Part shown: one piece after another, positions 49,203 to 61,346 of the stretch | Layout of the letters: the number at the start of each line of letters is the position of its first letter | How positions within the stretch are numbered: position 1 is the first letter of the stretch | From: Theristus sp. LFF4_11 | Taxonomy: Eukaryota > Nematoda > Chromadorea > Monhysterida > Xyalidae | Assembly (NCBI GenBank): GCA_030248135.1 | Contig: JASANC010004230.1 | Location: forward strand, 1 to 64,000 | Length of the DNA: 64,000 bases | Reading direction: 5' to 3' | Translations under genes and position numbers: made by a program | Notes under the pieces: generated by a model | The model's database searches: none | Seen by the model: only the letters and a program-made list of their open reading frames with translations | Told to the model about the DNA's origin: nothing

Positions 49203-52200
49203 CTACCTTGTCGAGGTTTTTCGTTTCTTAGCGTCTTTTTCATCGGACTTATCCGACGCGACTACGACAGTTTTCTGTTTTCGACAATACTTGACGCCAT
49301 CAATCCAGATGACATCTTTCTTTATCTCTGGAAGGCCCATCGCGCGGCGGCAACTCAGTCGATAAATGTTGCACGACATGTTCTTCGCTTGCGTCGTCAC
49401 CACCGTGTCACCTTATCAAGAGTAAAAAGTGCCATTTTGAAAATCAAGAGGAGGGTTTTGCACTGCTAGCTGACACTCCTTTCAGTTTAACTCTGCCGAC
49501 TAGTTGATTGGTTGGTGATCACGTGATGCACAGTGAATGCACAGTGGCAGGCAGGCATTACGGTGTATGCGGAGGGAGTTTGCTTTGCTCAGAATGCATG
49601 CATCATGTGATCACAAAATCAATCAGCTAATTGCATTTTGTTTATATCAACGCAACATGGCCGACTTTTGTACTTTTTAGCATTGCACCAAGTTTTTGTG
49701 GTTTTGGAAAATATGTAAGGTTTGACAAGTACGTCTAGTGAACATGGCAGCTTTTTTTCAGGGTGCAAGGAGAGCGCGACGTTTGAATGAAAGAAAAGAG
49801 GCTTTCAGAAAGCCAATTGTGTCTCGAATAAATCTTGTCTTTTTTAATTAATTAATTCTGTATGTTCTTTGTCCACTGTACACACGATTTGAAGATAATT
49901 TGGCATTCTTGAAAAAGGCAGTCTGTACTAATCCCGCCTTGATGGAGAATGCAAGGAGATCATACTACACGTTCAGGATTCCGTAACCGGTGGGGTTGCA
50001 ACCAATTTAAAAAATGCCACATGGACTCAGAAACCGTGAACACTTTCTCACCTGACTGAACAGTTGCTCGATCCTGCGGTGCAGGAGGCCTCGCCGTCAC
50101 GGACGCACTTTGACCGCTGACCTTCGACGGATCATAACAGGAAATGCGATAATGGCACTTGACCTTCATGCCCAGCAAGTCGTCAAGCTCCTCGAACTCT
50201 TGCTCTTTCTCGACGGCGACCGGAGTGCCCCAGAAGTCATAGCTGAACTCAGAGCGTTCGCCTGTCTCATAGCAGCTTCTTCGATATTTGCAGTGCAAGC
50301 GTCGTTGGTACTCGGCGTCGCGCAACGACACCAGTTGACCGTCCTCTTCGACCGTCGACAGCGGCTCGACTGCTTTGTGGGGCACGATTCGCGGCTTCTC
50401 GCCCGTCTCATAGCAGCTGAGTCGGTATTGACACCAGAGTTTTTCACCTCGATTGTCGACTTCGCCATCTAGGACCTCCTCATTTTGTTGATCGGAAACG
50501 TCAACTGGTTCGCGATGGACAATCCGAGGCTTTTCACCAGATTCATAGCAACTAAGTCGATATTGGCACCAAAGCTTTTCAGCACGATTGTCAACAGCTC
50601 CCTCGATGCCTTCTTCTTCCACATCCAACACTTCAACAGGCTCGTGGTAAACGATTGTTGGTTTCTCGCCAGACTCGTAACAACTCAGACGATACTGGCA
50701 CCATAATTTCTCGGCACGGTTGTCTACTTGGCCCTCTATTTTATCGTCGTCTTCATCCACCACCTCAACGGGTTCACGATGCATGATTACTGGCTTCTGG
50801 CCGGACTCATAGCAACTCAGTCTGTATTGACACCAGAGCTTCTCTGTCCGATCATCCACTCTGCCATCGATCGCTGTTTCTTCTTCGACAGACGTGACTG
50901 GAGACACTGGTGCGTAGAAGAATTGGTGATCAATTTCAGGCAGTACGCCGGTTTCGTAGCATGATTGCCGAAACTTGCAACGAAGCCGTTTGGCATATTC
51001 GTCATCAAACTCTTCAAAGTCATAAGCGTCATCGTGCTCGTGGAATACAGGAGCGGTAAACACCAAATCCTCTATTGCAGGTCGTTTGCCGGTTCGGTAG
51101 CAGCTCGTACGATAACGGCAGTACACCTTGCCGTCATTATCAAGTTTTCGCGTTTCTGTCGATTCTTCATCTTCTTTTTCAGATTGGTCTTCTGCAGATT
51201 CGTCCACCCGTGCAGATTCTGCTTCATCTTGTTCTTCGTCTTCTACTTCTTCCTCGGAGCTTTCCTCCCTTGCTTCCACACTTGGTTGCTCGTCCACTGT
51301 TTCACTGGTCTTGCCACGTTCCTCAACTTCCTTATCGTCCTCATCTTCTTCATGTTCCTCATGTTCTGCTGATTCAGCTGATTCTTTTGATTCTGATTTT
51401 GATTCTGCTTCAGGTGGCTCGTAACATGATAGCCTGAACTTGCAACGAAGTTTTCTTTCATAGTCAGATCTTTCAGGCTCGTTTTCTTTGCTGTGGTCAC
51501 GTTCAACGGTAACTGGAGACACAAAAAAGCCGCCGTGAATTTCCGGTAGTTCCCCAGTTTTGTAGCAGCTCTCGCGGAATTTGCACTGCAGCTTCTTGCG
51601 ATACGCCGAATCGTCAATGTAGGCAAACTCATCATCTTCGTCATCGTCATCTACATCTGCTGGTGGTCTGAAAAACCCAGGCTGAATCTCAGGCAGTTCA
51701 CCGGTTTCATAACAGCTTTTGCGAAATTTGCACTGCAGTTTCTTTCGGTAATTCGCATCGTCAATGTAATCAAACTCATTTTCATCATCTTCATCATTGT
51801 CATCAACATCAGCTGGCGGCATGAAAAATCCACCGTAGATTTCCGGCAATACTCCTGTTTCATAACAGCTCTTGCGAAATTTACACAGCAGCTTCTTCCG
51901 GTAATTTTCATCGTCAATGTAATCAAACTCATTTTCATCATCTTCATCATTGTCATCAACATCTGCTGGCGGCATGAAAAATCCTCCGTAGATCTCCGGC
52001 AATACTCCTGTTTCATAACAGCTTTCGCGGAATTTGCACTTCAGTTTCTTTCGGTAATTCGCATCGTCAATGTAATCAAACTCATCTTCATCTTCGTCTT
52101 CATCGTCATCTGCATCAGCGGGTGGTCTAAAAAAGCCAGGTTGAATCTCGGGCAGTTCACCGGTTTCATAACAGCTTTCGCGGAATTTGCACTTCAGTTT

Positions 52201-54057
52201 CTTTCTGTAATTCGCGTCGTCAATGTAATCAAACTCATCTTCATCTTCTTCTTCATCGTCATCTACATCAGCTGGTGGTCTGAAAAACCCAGGTTTAATC
52301 TCGGGCAGTTCACCGGTTTCATAACAGCTTTCGCGGAATTTGCACTGCAGTTTCTTTCGGTAATTCGCATCGTCAATGTAATCAAACTCATCTCCATCTT
52401 CTTCTTCATCGCCATCCACATCAGTTGGTGGTCTGAAAAACCCAGGTTGAATCTCGGGCAGTTCACCGGTTTCATAACAGCTTTCTCGGAATTTGCACTT
52501 CAGTTTCTTTCGGTAATTTGCATCGTCAATGTAATCAAACTCATCTTCATCTTCTTCTTCATCGTCATCTACATCAGCTGGTGGTCTGAAAAACCCAGGT
52601 TTAATCTCGGGCAGTTCACCGGTTTCATAACAGCTTTCGCGGAATTTGCACTGCAGTTTCTTTCGGTAATTCGCATCGTCAATGTAATCAAACTCATCTT
52701 CATCTTCTTCACCATCGTCATCTGCATCAGCTGGTGGTCTGAAAAACCCAGGTTGAATCTCGGGCAGTTCACCGGTTTCATAACAGCTTTCTCGGAATTT
52801 GCACTTCAGTTTCTTTCGGTAATTCGCATCATCAATGTAATCAAACTCATCTTCTTCTTCTTCATCATCGCTATCTACATCAGTTGGTGGTCTGAAAAAC
52901 CCAGGTTGAATCTCGGGCAGTTCACCGGTTTCATAACAGCTTTCGCGGAATTTGCACTTCAGTTTCTTTCTGTAATTCGCATCGTCAATGTAGTCAAACT
53001 CATCTTCATCTTCGTCTTCATCGTCATCTGCATCAGCTGGTGGTCTGAAAAACCCAGGTTGAATCTCGGGCAGTTCACCGGTTTCATAACAGCTTTCTCG
53101 GAATTTGCACTTCAGTTTCTTTCGGTAATTCGCATCATCAATGTAATCAAACTCATCTTCTTCTTCTTCATCATCGCCATCTACATCAGTTGGTGGTCTG
53201 AAAAACCCAGGTTGAATCTCGGGCAGTTCACCGGTTTCATAACAGCTTTCGCGGAATTTGCACTTCAGTTTCTTTCTGTAGTTCGCGTCGTCAATATAAT
53301 CAAACTCATCTTCATCTTCGTCTCCATCGTCATCTGCATCAGCGGGTGGTCTGAAAAACCCAGGTTGAATCGCGGGCAGTTCACCGGTTTCATAACAGCT
53401 TTCTCGGAATTTGCACTTCAGTTTCTTTCGGTAAGCTGCGTCCTCGATGTAATCGAACTCTTCTTCGTCATCTTCTCCACTGTCATCTGTGTCAGCTGGT
53501 GAGTGAACGAATCCGTTTTGAATCTCTGGCAGCTCTCCAGTTTCGTAGCAACTCTCACGGAATTTGCAGCGAAGTTTCTTCCTGTAAGCTGCGTCATCAA
53601 TGTAATCAAACTCATCGTCATCATTTTCCTCATCATCTGCATCAACTGGTGATCTGAAGAAACCGCTTTGAATCTCTGGCAGCTCTCCAGTTTCGTAGCA
53701 ACTCTCACGGAATTTGCAGCGAAGTTTCTTCCTGTAAGCTGCGTCATCAATGTAATCAAACTCATCGTCATCATTTTCCTCATCATCTGCGTCAACTGGT
53801 GATCTGAAGAAACCGCCTTGAATCTCTGGCAGTTCTCCTGTCTCGTAGCAGCTCTCACGGAATTTGCATCGTAACTTTTTCCTGTATGCGGAGTCGTCAA
53901 TGTAATCAAACTCGTCCTCATCATCGTCACCATTATGATTTGTATCAACCGGTGGTCGAAAGAATCCACCGTGGATCTCTGGCAGTTTCCCCGTTTCGTA
54001 GCAACTGTTACGAAATTTGCACCTTAGTTTCTTCCGGTACGAGGAGTCACCAAAACT

Positions 54058-54088
<31 letters not shown>

Positions 54089-55795
54089 TGCACAACAGGT
54101 GGTGGAGGTGGTGGAGGTGGACGAATGTGAGTAGCAGGAGAAATCTTGGGACTCTTCAGTGGCTCAGTTTTTTTGGGTGGTGGTTCGGTCGGTGTCACTT
54201 TTATCTGTTCATATTTTTTTGGTAGCACTTTCTTTTCCGGTACTTTTTTTCTAATTTGCTGAGTCGATTGATCTTTCACTTGTTGCTGTTCCGTCTTTTG
54301 TTCGGGCGTGACTTGTTTTTGCGTTTTTGGTGGAGTTGGTGGTTGGGTCGTGACAGTTTCATGTTTTTCCGTTTTTGTGGGCGCTGGTTGGCTTGGTTTG
54401 ACAGGTGCTTGCTTTTGCGTTTTGGCCGGTTTCGGTTTTTCTTTTGTTGCAACTGTTGGTTGTGTTTTGCCGCCGAATTTTGTTTTTGACAGCATGGCCG
54501 GCAAATCCTCGTTGATCGCTTGGTTCAATCGCTTGTAAACGCAGTCGATCGAGCATTCATCTTCGATTTCTTGTTCATCAACGAACTTTTCATATTCAAA
54601 CAGCTCCCGGTAGTCTTCCTGTTGCAACAGCTCGTTCAGCCACGACTTCAGGTCATCGTCAGTGGCTTGGGAGGACACCTTCTGAAACGAACGTAGCGCG
54701 TTCTGTTTTGGATCCTGTCTTTTGGTTTCGAGACTCAATGCACGCAGGCAGGGATAGGAAAACGTTTCATAAATTGGCGGCAATTAAAATTTGCGACGCG
54801 GTCGCGTTGAGGAATTGGACTCTCTTGCTTTAGCTGTGCGGCTTTTCTCAAAGCGTGAAACTTTTGTGCACGCAAACTTTCTAAAACGATATACCTTGGG
54901 CTGTTTTTAGCACCACTCAGACGCGCCCAACGCTGACCTGTTTCAAGCCGTCGATGATGCGCCGGTTTTCTTCGACCGTCAATCGACAGCGTTTTCTGTA
55001 CTCGACCACGTAGCTGTCGACCAACAGCGCGTGCAGGCGAACGCGCTTCGCATGACCGATCATCTTGTGCACCCGTGTTCGCAGACGTTCCTTTCGAGCG
55101 CCGGCTACAGTCCTGAACAGTTCGCTTTCATCGTCGATCAGCAGCTGCTCGTCAACGGCGTCGTCCGCGCGATTGGCGGTGGTTGCAGTGAGCGAGGCAA
55201 GGTACACTCGGGGGGCGGTCACTTGGTCGGGTAGTGCCTGAAAACAATGATCTACTTTGGCACAACATTGCTGGAGACACTCGATACAAACAGATTCGCG
55301 ACAGACCCACAAAGCACGCACAGTACCTGCGACAACGACCACAGCAGTTGACCGTAGGCGGTCATCAAGCTGCGCTCTGCGATCGTGTCTGCTTTGTTCA
55401 GAACGATGCGGTACGCACTCGACTCTTTCAGCAGGCCGGCGACGCGGTTGATCTGCTCCTGCAGCCGGTCGACCTCAGCTGCGGCGTCAAACACCACCAG
55501 CGTCATGTCCGTCTGAAAACTGTTGTCTCTCAGTGTGCTGTGAACTTAATTCGTAAACGTTGGCGCTTTTGCTTCTGACCTGCGAGAGCAGCCACTGAAG
55601 CGTTGTCCATTGTTGCGTCTCCTCTGATTCTTTGTTCGAAGATTCATCGTCGCCAAACGCTACACTGTCTACGATCGTGTATCGATCAAGAATAGCATTC
55701 GGATCTTTGGCAGACGCCTTTCGCACGTTGCTCAGTTTCGAAATGTCAAGGTCCGTCTCTTCACTGCTGACGTCTTCGTCGCTTTCGTCGCTTTC

Positions 55796-55834
<39 letters not shown>

Positions 55835-58722
55835 GTCTTCATCATGGTCGTGTTCCTCTTTGTCGTCGTCTTCGTCATCATCCTCATCATCATTTTCGGC
55901 TGACGCTTGCGTTAAAATGGTGAATTGAGCCTTTGTCGAGTCTGAAATAATTCTCGAGGTCCTGTACAAAGTAAATTTGAACTGGAAAAAATTACCAAAA
56001 GTGGAGGCAGACGTTTTAGGAAGACATTGTCAAAAAAGAAATCACGTCACGTGGATTGGACAAAACAAGCGACCGACAAAAAACGACAGACGACACCAAC
56101 CAAATGGCGAGACTCTGTCGCCGAGGATGTGATTAATTGCAGTGGTTTTGCCGCTAGATTCGGGGCCGGTAAACAATAAAACTGGTTTCGCTGAGGTCGG
56201 CGCTCCTGCAGAAACAAAAAAAATTTCAAAGTGACGCCAGGGCACGTAAAGCTTTGCGTGAGAGTGAGAGCTCAGTGCACTCACTCGTGAGCAGACGATT
56301 CTTGAGTTCGTCATAGTGGAATCGTCGTTCGGCCGGTCGTATCTGTTCGGTGTAAATGCGCTCCAATCGCTCTGTGACACTCTGCTCGTCTTTCTGGTCG
56401 TCATCGCCCAGCAACGCTCGCTCGATGTGTTTGCGACTGCGTTGCTGGCTTGCTGAAATGAACACCGAACAGCAACATGGATGTTCCACGATTCTCAGTT
56501 TCAGTTTGGGGTCGTTCGCTCGCATCACAGCTGCTCGCCTTGATCAGGGCAGAACTGGATCGAACACGCATCGGTTCCTCTGACTTCTATTTTTAAAACA
56601 AAAACCGGAAAATACAGTATGCGCGTCGCAATTTGGTTGGTAATCATTTTAGTGTTTCAGTTTCACTTGAATGCGTAAACGCTCTGGTTGTGTGCGATTA
56701 CTCGTTTGTGACTGACCAAGTGTGTTATTTCAATTCTTGTAGCATTTCAACTCAAATGAAATGGCCCCACAAGCGAAAAATCAAATTTGCGATGATGGCC
56801 GCCACTCACAGGGACCTGGAACTGAGAAGTTTCTTTCATAATTTGCAATGATAGATAGAGTGTGCTGATGCATGCAACCCTCGGCCACGCAATCCATTGT
56901 GCTTCATGGTGACAGCTTGCGCTTGTACTGCCCCGCCTCTACACGCTGACATTTCTGGAAGAAACCTCGTGTTATTTCTGGCGTGTTTGGGCGTAATCAA
57001 ATACAAGCGCCAGCATCTTCTGTGAGCAAAGCGAATCATATGCGAACATGTGCGTTCCGTCCACTAAACATGCGTGCAACAAATCACTTCATGTGCCAAA
57101 CAGAGGCACAGAGAAGAACATGCATGCTGTTCTCCTTTTATTCTTTGTGGGTGTGTTGACGGAAGTTGTCGAAATAGCAGCTGGTGTAAAAAGTTGCATG
57201 GGTGTTCGCTCTTGCTGCGGTCGAAGGCGCTAAAATTGGAGGAGCAATGCAGTTGGAAACAAAAATTTTTGGCGCTTTAAGGTTTTGTGTTCTAGAGAGT
57301 AAGAAAGCTAGAGAAGCTTCATGAAAAGGGGCAAGCAGTTAGAGAAAAGCGACCGACTGTTTTGGCGCTGCGGCATTCTCTAAGTCTCGGCATTCGCTCA
57401 TATCAGCCAATCTGTCAGAAAATGGCAACGAAAAAACTGTTTTTTGGGGTTTTCTTTCATTAGCATCATTGATCAACTCTGATTATAAACGCCATGTTGC
57501 GAGTGAAAAGACGCAATGATTGAACAGTTTCGCAGCTTGACCCAGGCGCATGCTCTGTCGCTTTTTTAATTTCCGTCTTCCGTGCTTTTGCCGATTCGCT
57601 CGTGTCTTTTCTTTTTTCTGAAAATTTCTGTTTGACGTTCGCAAGGCAAGCGCACACACCACGAGCCCATAAAGTCCGCGTTCACTGGATGGCACGCAGT
57701 GGTATTTTTCTTTCGATTTTACCATCGGCCATTGACAGCTTTTTCAATGTCTTTGATCTCTTAATTCTTTTTATATCGTCAGATCGTGACGTGCAGCGCC
57801 GTAGACTCATAAACGTGCGTAGTTGTTTTAAAAATTTGAAGCGATTTTCAAAATCAGCCTTTTTCCCAAAAGTGGTGCGCGCCAAACCAAGAAAATGACG
57901 GAGTCAGCTGGGTATAAAACATGCAAACTGCCAGATTCAAGTTACTAACCGGGTCTGAATTGTGGATGGAACAGCTTTGCTTTCGTTGCGTGCAATTGTA
58001 TTTCGCAAGCTACTAAATCGAAATAGCCAGGCCTCTCTGCACGGAAATTAGCTGGCTGGCTGCGCTTTTTATATGAACTGAGAAAATTGTTGGAAATTGG
58101 ACGCGAAAGCGCAAAATGTTTTTTGTTCGCTTCACCGGATCTGCCACACACAAGCACTGCAACAGTGTGCTGTTTTAATTTTGAACCTGTGCAACTGACA
58201 GTTCGGCATGTTTACATCGGAAACAGAACCAATCTAAACCCTCGATGATTTTTTCGACTCAGCATACCATATAAAAGCCGTTTTATTATGGAAGGCTGGT
58301 CTGGCTAATTCTTTACGTCATTTTCACATGCTTCACTAAAACCGGCTGAATCCGGGTTTATACGACTTTGCTGAAACTGCTACTTATTTGCAACATTTGT
58401 CATTTACCCGTATCTGATTGGGTTCACCAGTTCTGTTTGACCGTCATCAACAACTGGTCGTTAAAAATAAACTCCAGAGAAGTCCAGAGGATTTCGCATT
58501 GCTTATTTTATTTGTAAACAACAAATCATATGGCATTTTTCGCCGCCTTGAAGGCGCCGTTGATGGTCGAGGCTCAGGGAAAGGTCAGTTTGGTTTGGTA
58601 ACATTTTTGTAATTAGTCAAAAAAGATTTCCAAATTGTCCATGACGACGCACCTGTCTGCGCTGCCCATAGCAAGACGATCGGAATGACTAGCAGGAGTA
58701 AGGTTGCCTTCAGTTGTGTCAT
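49203..58722 (-). CDS. SRL: Sarcalumenin-like luminal GTPase with giant acidic Cys-repeat tail, 2,009 aa
   Basis: Eight exons (58722-58653, 56452-56285, 56205-56101, 55941-55580, 55512-55327, 55237-54938, 54681-50052, 49411-49203) agree in phase throughout. Exon 1 is a signal peptide (MTQLKATLLLLVIPIVLLWA). The EHD/sarcalumenin GTPase core has the N-terminal helix (ERLERIYTEQIRPAERRF), P-loop GPESSGKT (about 93-100), the STKAQFTIL segment with a poly-Asp insert, G4 NKAD (about 274) and the helical HAKRVRLHALLVDSY region. DxxG is replaced by DSVA (about 206). After a Pro/Lys/Thr linker come 26 C-x-[FY]-R-x-S-C-Y motifs (about 615-1905). Sarcalumenin is a calcium-handling protein of the sarcoplasmic reticulum lumen. 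The last exon adds YRLSCRRAMGLPEI; reading through its donor instead would stop at 49960. Confidence 0.9.
49483..49655. mobile_element. Degenerate palindromic MITE (copy C)
   Basis: The left part begins CAGTTTAACTCTGCCGAC and shares GATTGGTTGGTGATCACGTGAT with the copy at 62974. The right half carries the inverse (ATCATGTGATCAC, AATCAATCAGCTAATTG) and then loses the terminal match. It lies in the last intron of the sarcalumenin-like gene. Confidence 0.7.
51540..54030 (-). repeat. Coding tandem array, 153-bp (51-aa) unit, about 16 units
   Basis: Within exon 7 of the sarcalumenin-like gene the unit recurs every 153 bp, for example at 52141 and 52294. Each encodes a Cys motif (CKFRESCYETGELPEI), a GFFRPPAD joint, a run of Asp/Glu and an EFDYIDDANYRKK end. 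Units between about 52130 and 53410 are nearly identical at DNA level; outer units have drifted. Alternation of TDVDG and ADADD unit types in the middle suggests duplication of two-unit blocks. Confidence 0.95.
55797..55834. repeat. ATC/GAT triplet run coding poly-Asp
   Basis: About a dozen uninterrupted CAT/ATC triplets encode part of the poly-aspartate insert in exon 4 of the sarcalumenin-like gene, between the switch-like segment and the degenerate G3 motif. Confidence 0.9.
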
Positions 58723-61346
58723 TGTAGCTCTCCTTTTCGTTTTATCCGCCGTGAATGTCCGCTAAGAAGCTGAGGGAAGTAGACGTGGAGATGCCATGCT
58801 TCAACTACGCACGAAAGTTGTTCTTCACATCGGAATTTTCAGTGGCGTGGCGTGGTCAAGCGTCCAAACGGGATCAAAGAGCAAGGAATCAAGGAGTTTC
58901 GTTGAACTGATGTAAAACTTCGAAAGTTTGTTAATTGACGAGTCTAGAGATAATGACAGTTCCAATATGGCAGTGTAGAGATGTCGCTGTTGAGGCAAAG
59001 TCTTCGGGAATAAAAAGCGGAAGAACGTTTTTTGTTCTCTTGTTGAAAAATTTGTCACTCGGGTGTACAGTGTATGCGGCACACCTTTCTGCGGTTCTGT
59101 GGCACACGGCGTGAGTGTTGTTGAGTTTGCGTTGTTGTGGAAAAACACGTCGATCTTTACTGATGAGCGGTTTTGCAGTGTTGTTATTTTGCGGTGAAAT
59201 AACCCGATTGTCAAAACATATGTATTGAAGGCAAAACTCGTTCCGACTAATGCTAAAGTGTCGATGGTTGAAAACACAACAATTCTGAATGTTGTTGTGT
59301 TGTTTTAAGAGTATCTGCTAATATAGACGATTACATCTCGTCTCGACACAACACACGAGCTTCATCGAAAACGATGATACGCGAAATGATAGCTGTCGGT
59401 GATAATTTGACGAAACGCTCAACGGTTGTGCAAGTACAACACCGAGCGATCATCAATGTGTGCTTGTTTCGCAGTTGTGCCGGAATGGGCAGCAGCAGCA
59501 GCAGAGCGTTCGGTTGACACCAGATACGACTCTCGCGTCGACTGAAGGCCACGAGAGGAAAGGTGAATTGGCAAAATTGAAAAACACTGCCGGCTGTGTT
59601 GACGCTGTGCGCTGCGTTTCAATCAGGTTCAGCAAAGCCGGTTCTGTGAGTGTGTGTGTGTGTGCTGTTTGTTTGAAATATGTCGTCGTGCTTGTCGTTT
59701 CTCAGTTGTTATGGAAAACGTATCCGTCGTCGTCGTCGACACTTTTCGCTCAAGTCGCCACGAATGTCGTTTGTCGCTCGCTTTGGGATTGTTGTTTTGT
59801 TGCACAGTTGCGCTGAATGTAGCTGGTTTGCCAGACGGGCCCAGTTTCCAGCGCAGCAGTTTCAGCTTTCGAATGATTTACAATGGAACAGAATGGTTAG
59901 AAGCTGAAAAGTCTGGGGATCGTAGGAAGCTTTTCGGCGTTTGTGTATCACAGAAAATTTCTCGCTTTTTGGTTTTCGTTGTTAGCTTCCGCTCAAAAGA
60001 TTATCAGCATTTGTGTCAAGCACCCTTTGTTGGAAAAACACAACAGGGCACGACAAAAGGACAATAGCTGCAGGGTGATCGCACAGACACTGGAAGTGAT
60101 TTTCAACAACTTCGTGTTTCAGTATCTATCCAGAAGCAGAAGAGAGCCTCAAAAGTGTAAAAAGACCGTTTGCTTTTGAGGTTTACACACAACGTCACAA
60201 AAAAGTTTTTGACGGTGTAACAACACAGCATCTTACGCAATGTAGTGTCTGTTTGGTGTGACACCGCCGCAGCAGCTGATCTTTGAAAGCTACTTTTTGA
60301 CTTCGTTTTGCTCTCTTGCGCATTTTCATTGGTTCTAAAGTTGTTATCATCAAAATGGATCATATTTAAATTTTTAGTTCGTTTTTCGCGTCTTCAGGTG
60401 ACGCTTAGCTAAAGATGTAGGTTTTATTGCGCTCCAAAAATGTTGAACACGTGTAAGCCAAGCCAAACTGTTGAAATTACTCAAGCCAATCCGCACATGG
60501 TCTTTGGCGAGTGCAATATCATTTGAATCAAAGAAAAAACCTTGTAGGAAAGCTGAAGACACATAAAATCACGAAGCACAGAGACAGGAAGCCGCTGAAA
60601 ACGTAGAATGTGGCCACAAAATGGACAGCTCCATAAAGTTGATTATCGTGAATCGTATAAAATTTTTAGTCAACCTTTTCAGAGTTTTTGGACGTTCCCG
60701 CTAACAGAGAGAATATGAGCAAACCACGGAAAGAAAATAAAAAAACGAACTTGACGGTTGTACATTGCTTGCAGACTGGTCGCCTTCGTAAGCAACGCAG
60801 AGGTCGGGCAGCACACCACGGGGGGCAGCAGGGCGAGGGCACGAGCAGCGGGGGGCCACAGCAGCAGCAAGGCGACCGAGCACGCATGATCAGGGCGCAC
60901 AGCGAGCACCCGCCGGCCAGCGGTGACCGCGTGCACCAGCAGGCGCCTGAACGAAAACACGTGCGTGCGACAGTTGTGGAATGATGACACGTACACGGAC
61001 ATTACTTGTGCACACGTCACATGGCAATCTTCTGACGAGTCCCGCCAATTTAATTGTCCGGCATTCACCATGTGAAGAATATGACCCGAAACATAATGTT
61101 TGCCAAAAAACAACGCTTCCCATCGAAGGCTGCAGGTTCCTCACAGAAACTTTTCTTAGAGTCACAAATGGCAAAAACCAAAAATCAGGTGCATTTAGTG
61201 CGCAAGAACACGAAAAAACGAGAGCAAGCAAAATGCAAATTTTTCCTCGGTGTGATGTCAACGGTTTTCATTGTCTCAACTATAATTTTCAGGAAAATAT
61301 TTTCAATTTGAACTCATGGGAATCTTAAAAAACGGCTCAACTTCAG
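58723..61346. other. Divergent upstream region, with unresolved plus-strand exons
   Basis: It contains the promoter side of the sarcalumenin-like gene and the probable 5' part of the plus-strand STI1 gene. A frame from ATG 59711 has a hydrophobic stretch (LALGLLFCCTVALNVAG) and could be a first exon. A GC-rich island at about 60780-60950 looks like coding exon sequence. It is open on both strands (Arg/Gln-rich on plus, Leu/Pro/Cys-rich on minus), so I could not fix its strand or splice sites. Confidence 0.35.

Noticed and set aside
49167..49469. Plus-strand frame ending in an Arg/His-rich stretch
   Set aside because: It is antisense to the proposed last exon of the sarcalumenin-like gene, which has motif and phase support.
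52141..53502. Long plus-strand open frame (453 codons) of hydrophobic repeats resembling membrane helices
   Set aside because: It is the exact antisense of the 153-bp coding repeats of the sarcalumenin-like gene; Asp/Glu codons read backwards give Ile/Phe/Val. It has no own splice or start context.
54682..54783. Extending the repeat exon of the sarcalumenin gene upstream to PPIYETF, which vaguely resembles EHD proteins
   Set aside because: A stop codon lies directly upstream and no AG acceptor exists there, whereas GTTCGTTTCAG at 54682 is a strong acceptor in the right phase.
57121..57234. Plus-strand frame with a signal-peptide-like start and CC residues (MHAVLLLFFVGVLTEVV...)
   Set aside because: It lies inside the first intron of the sarcalumenin-like gene, is only 37 codons long and has no matching second exon; probably chance.
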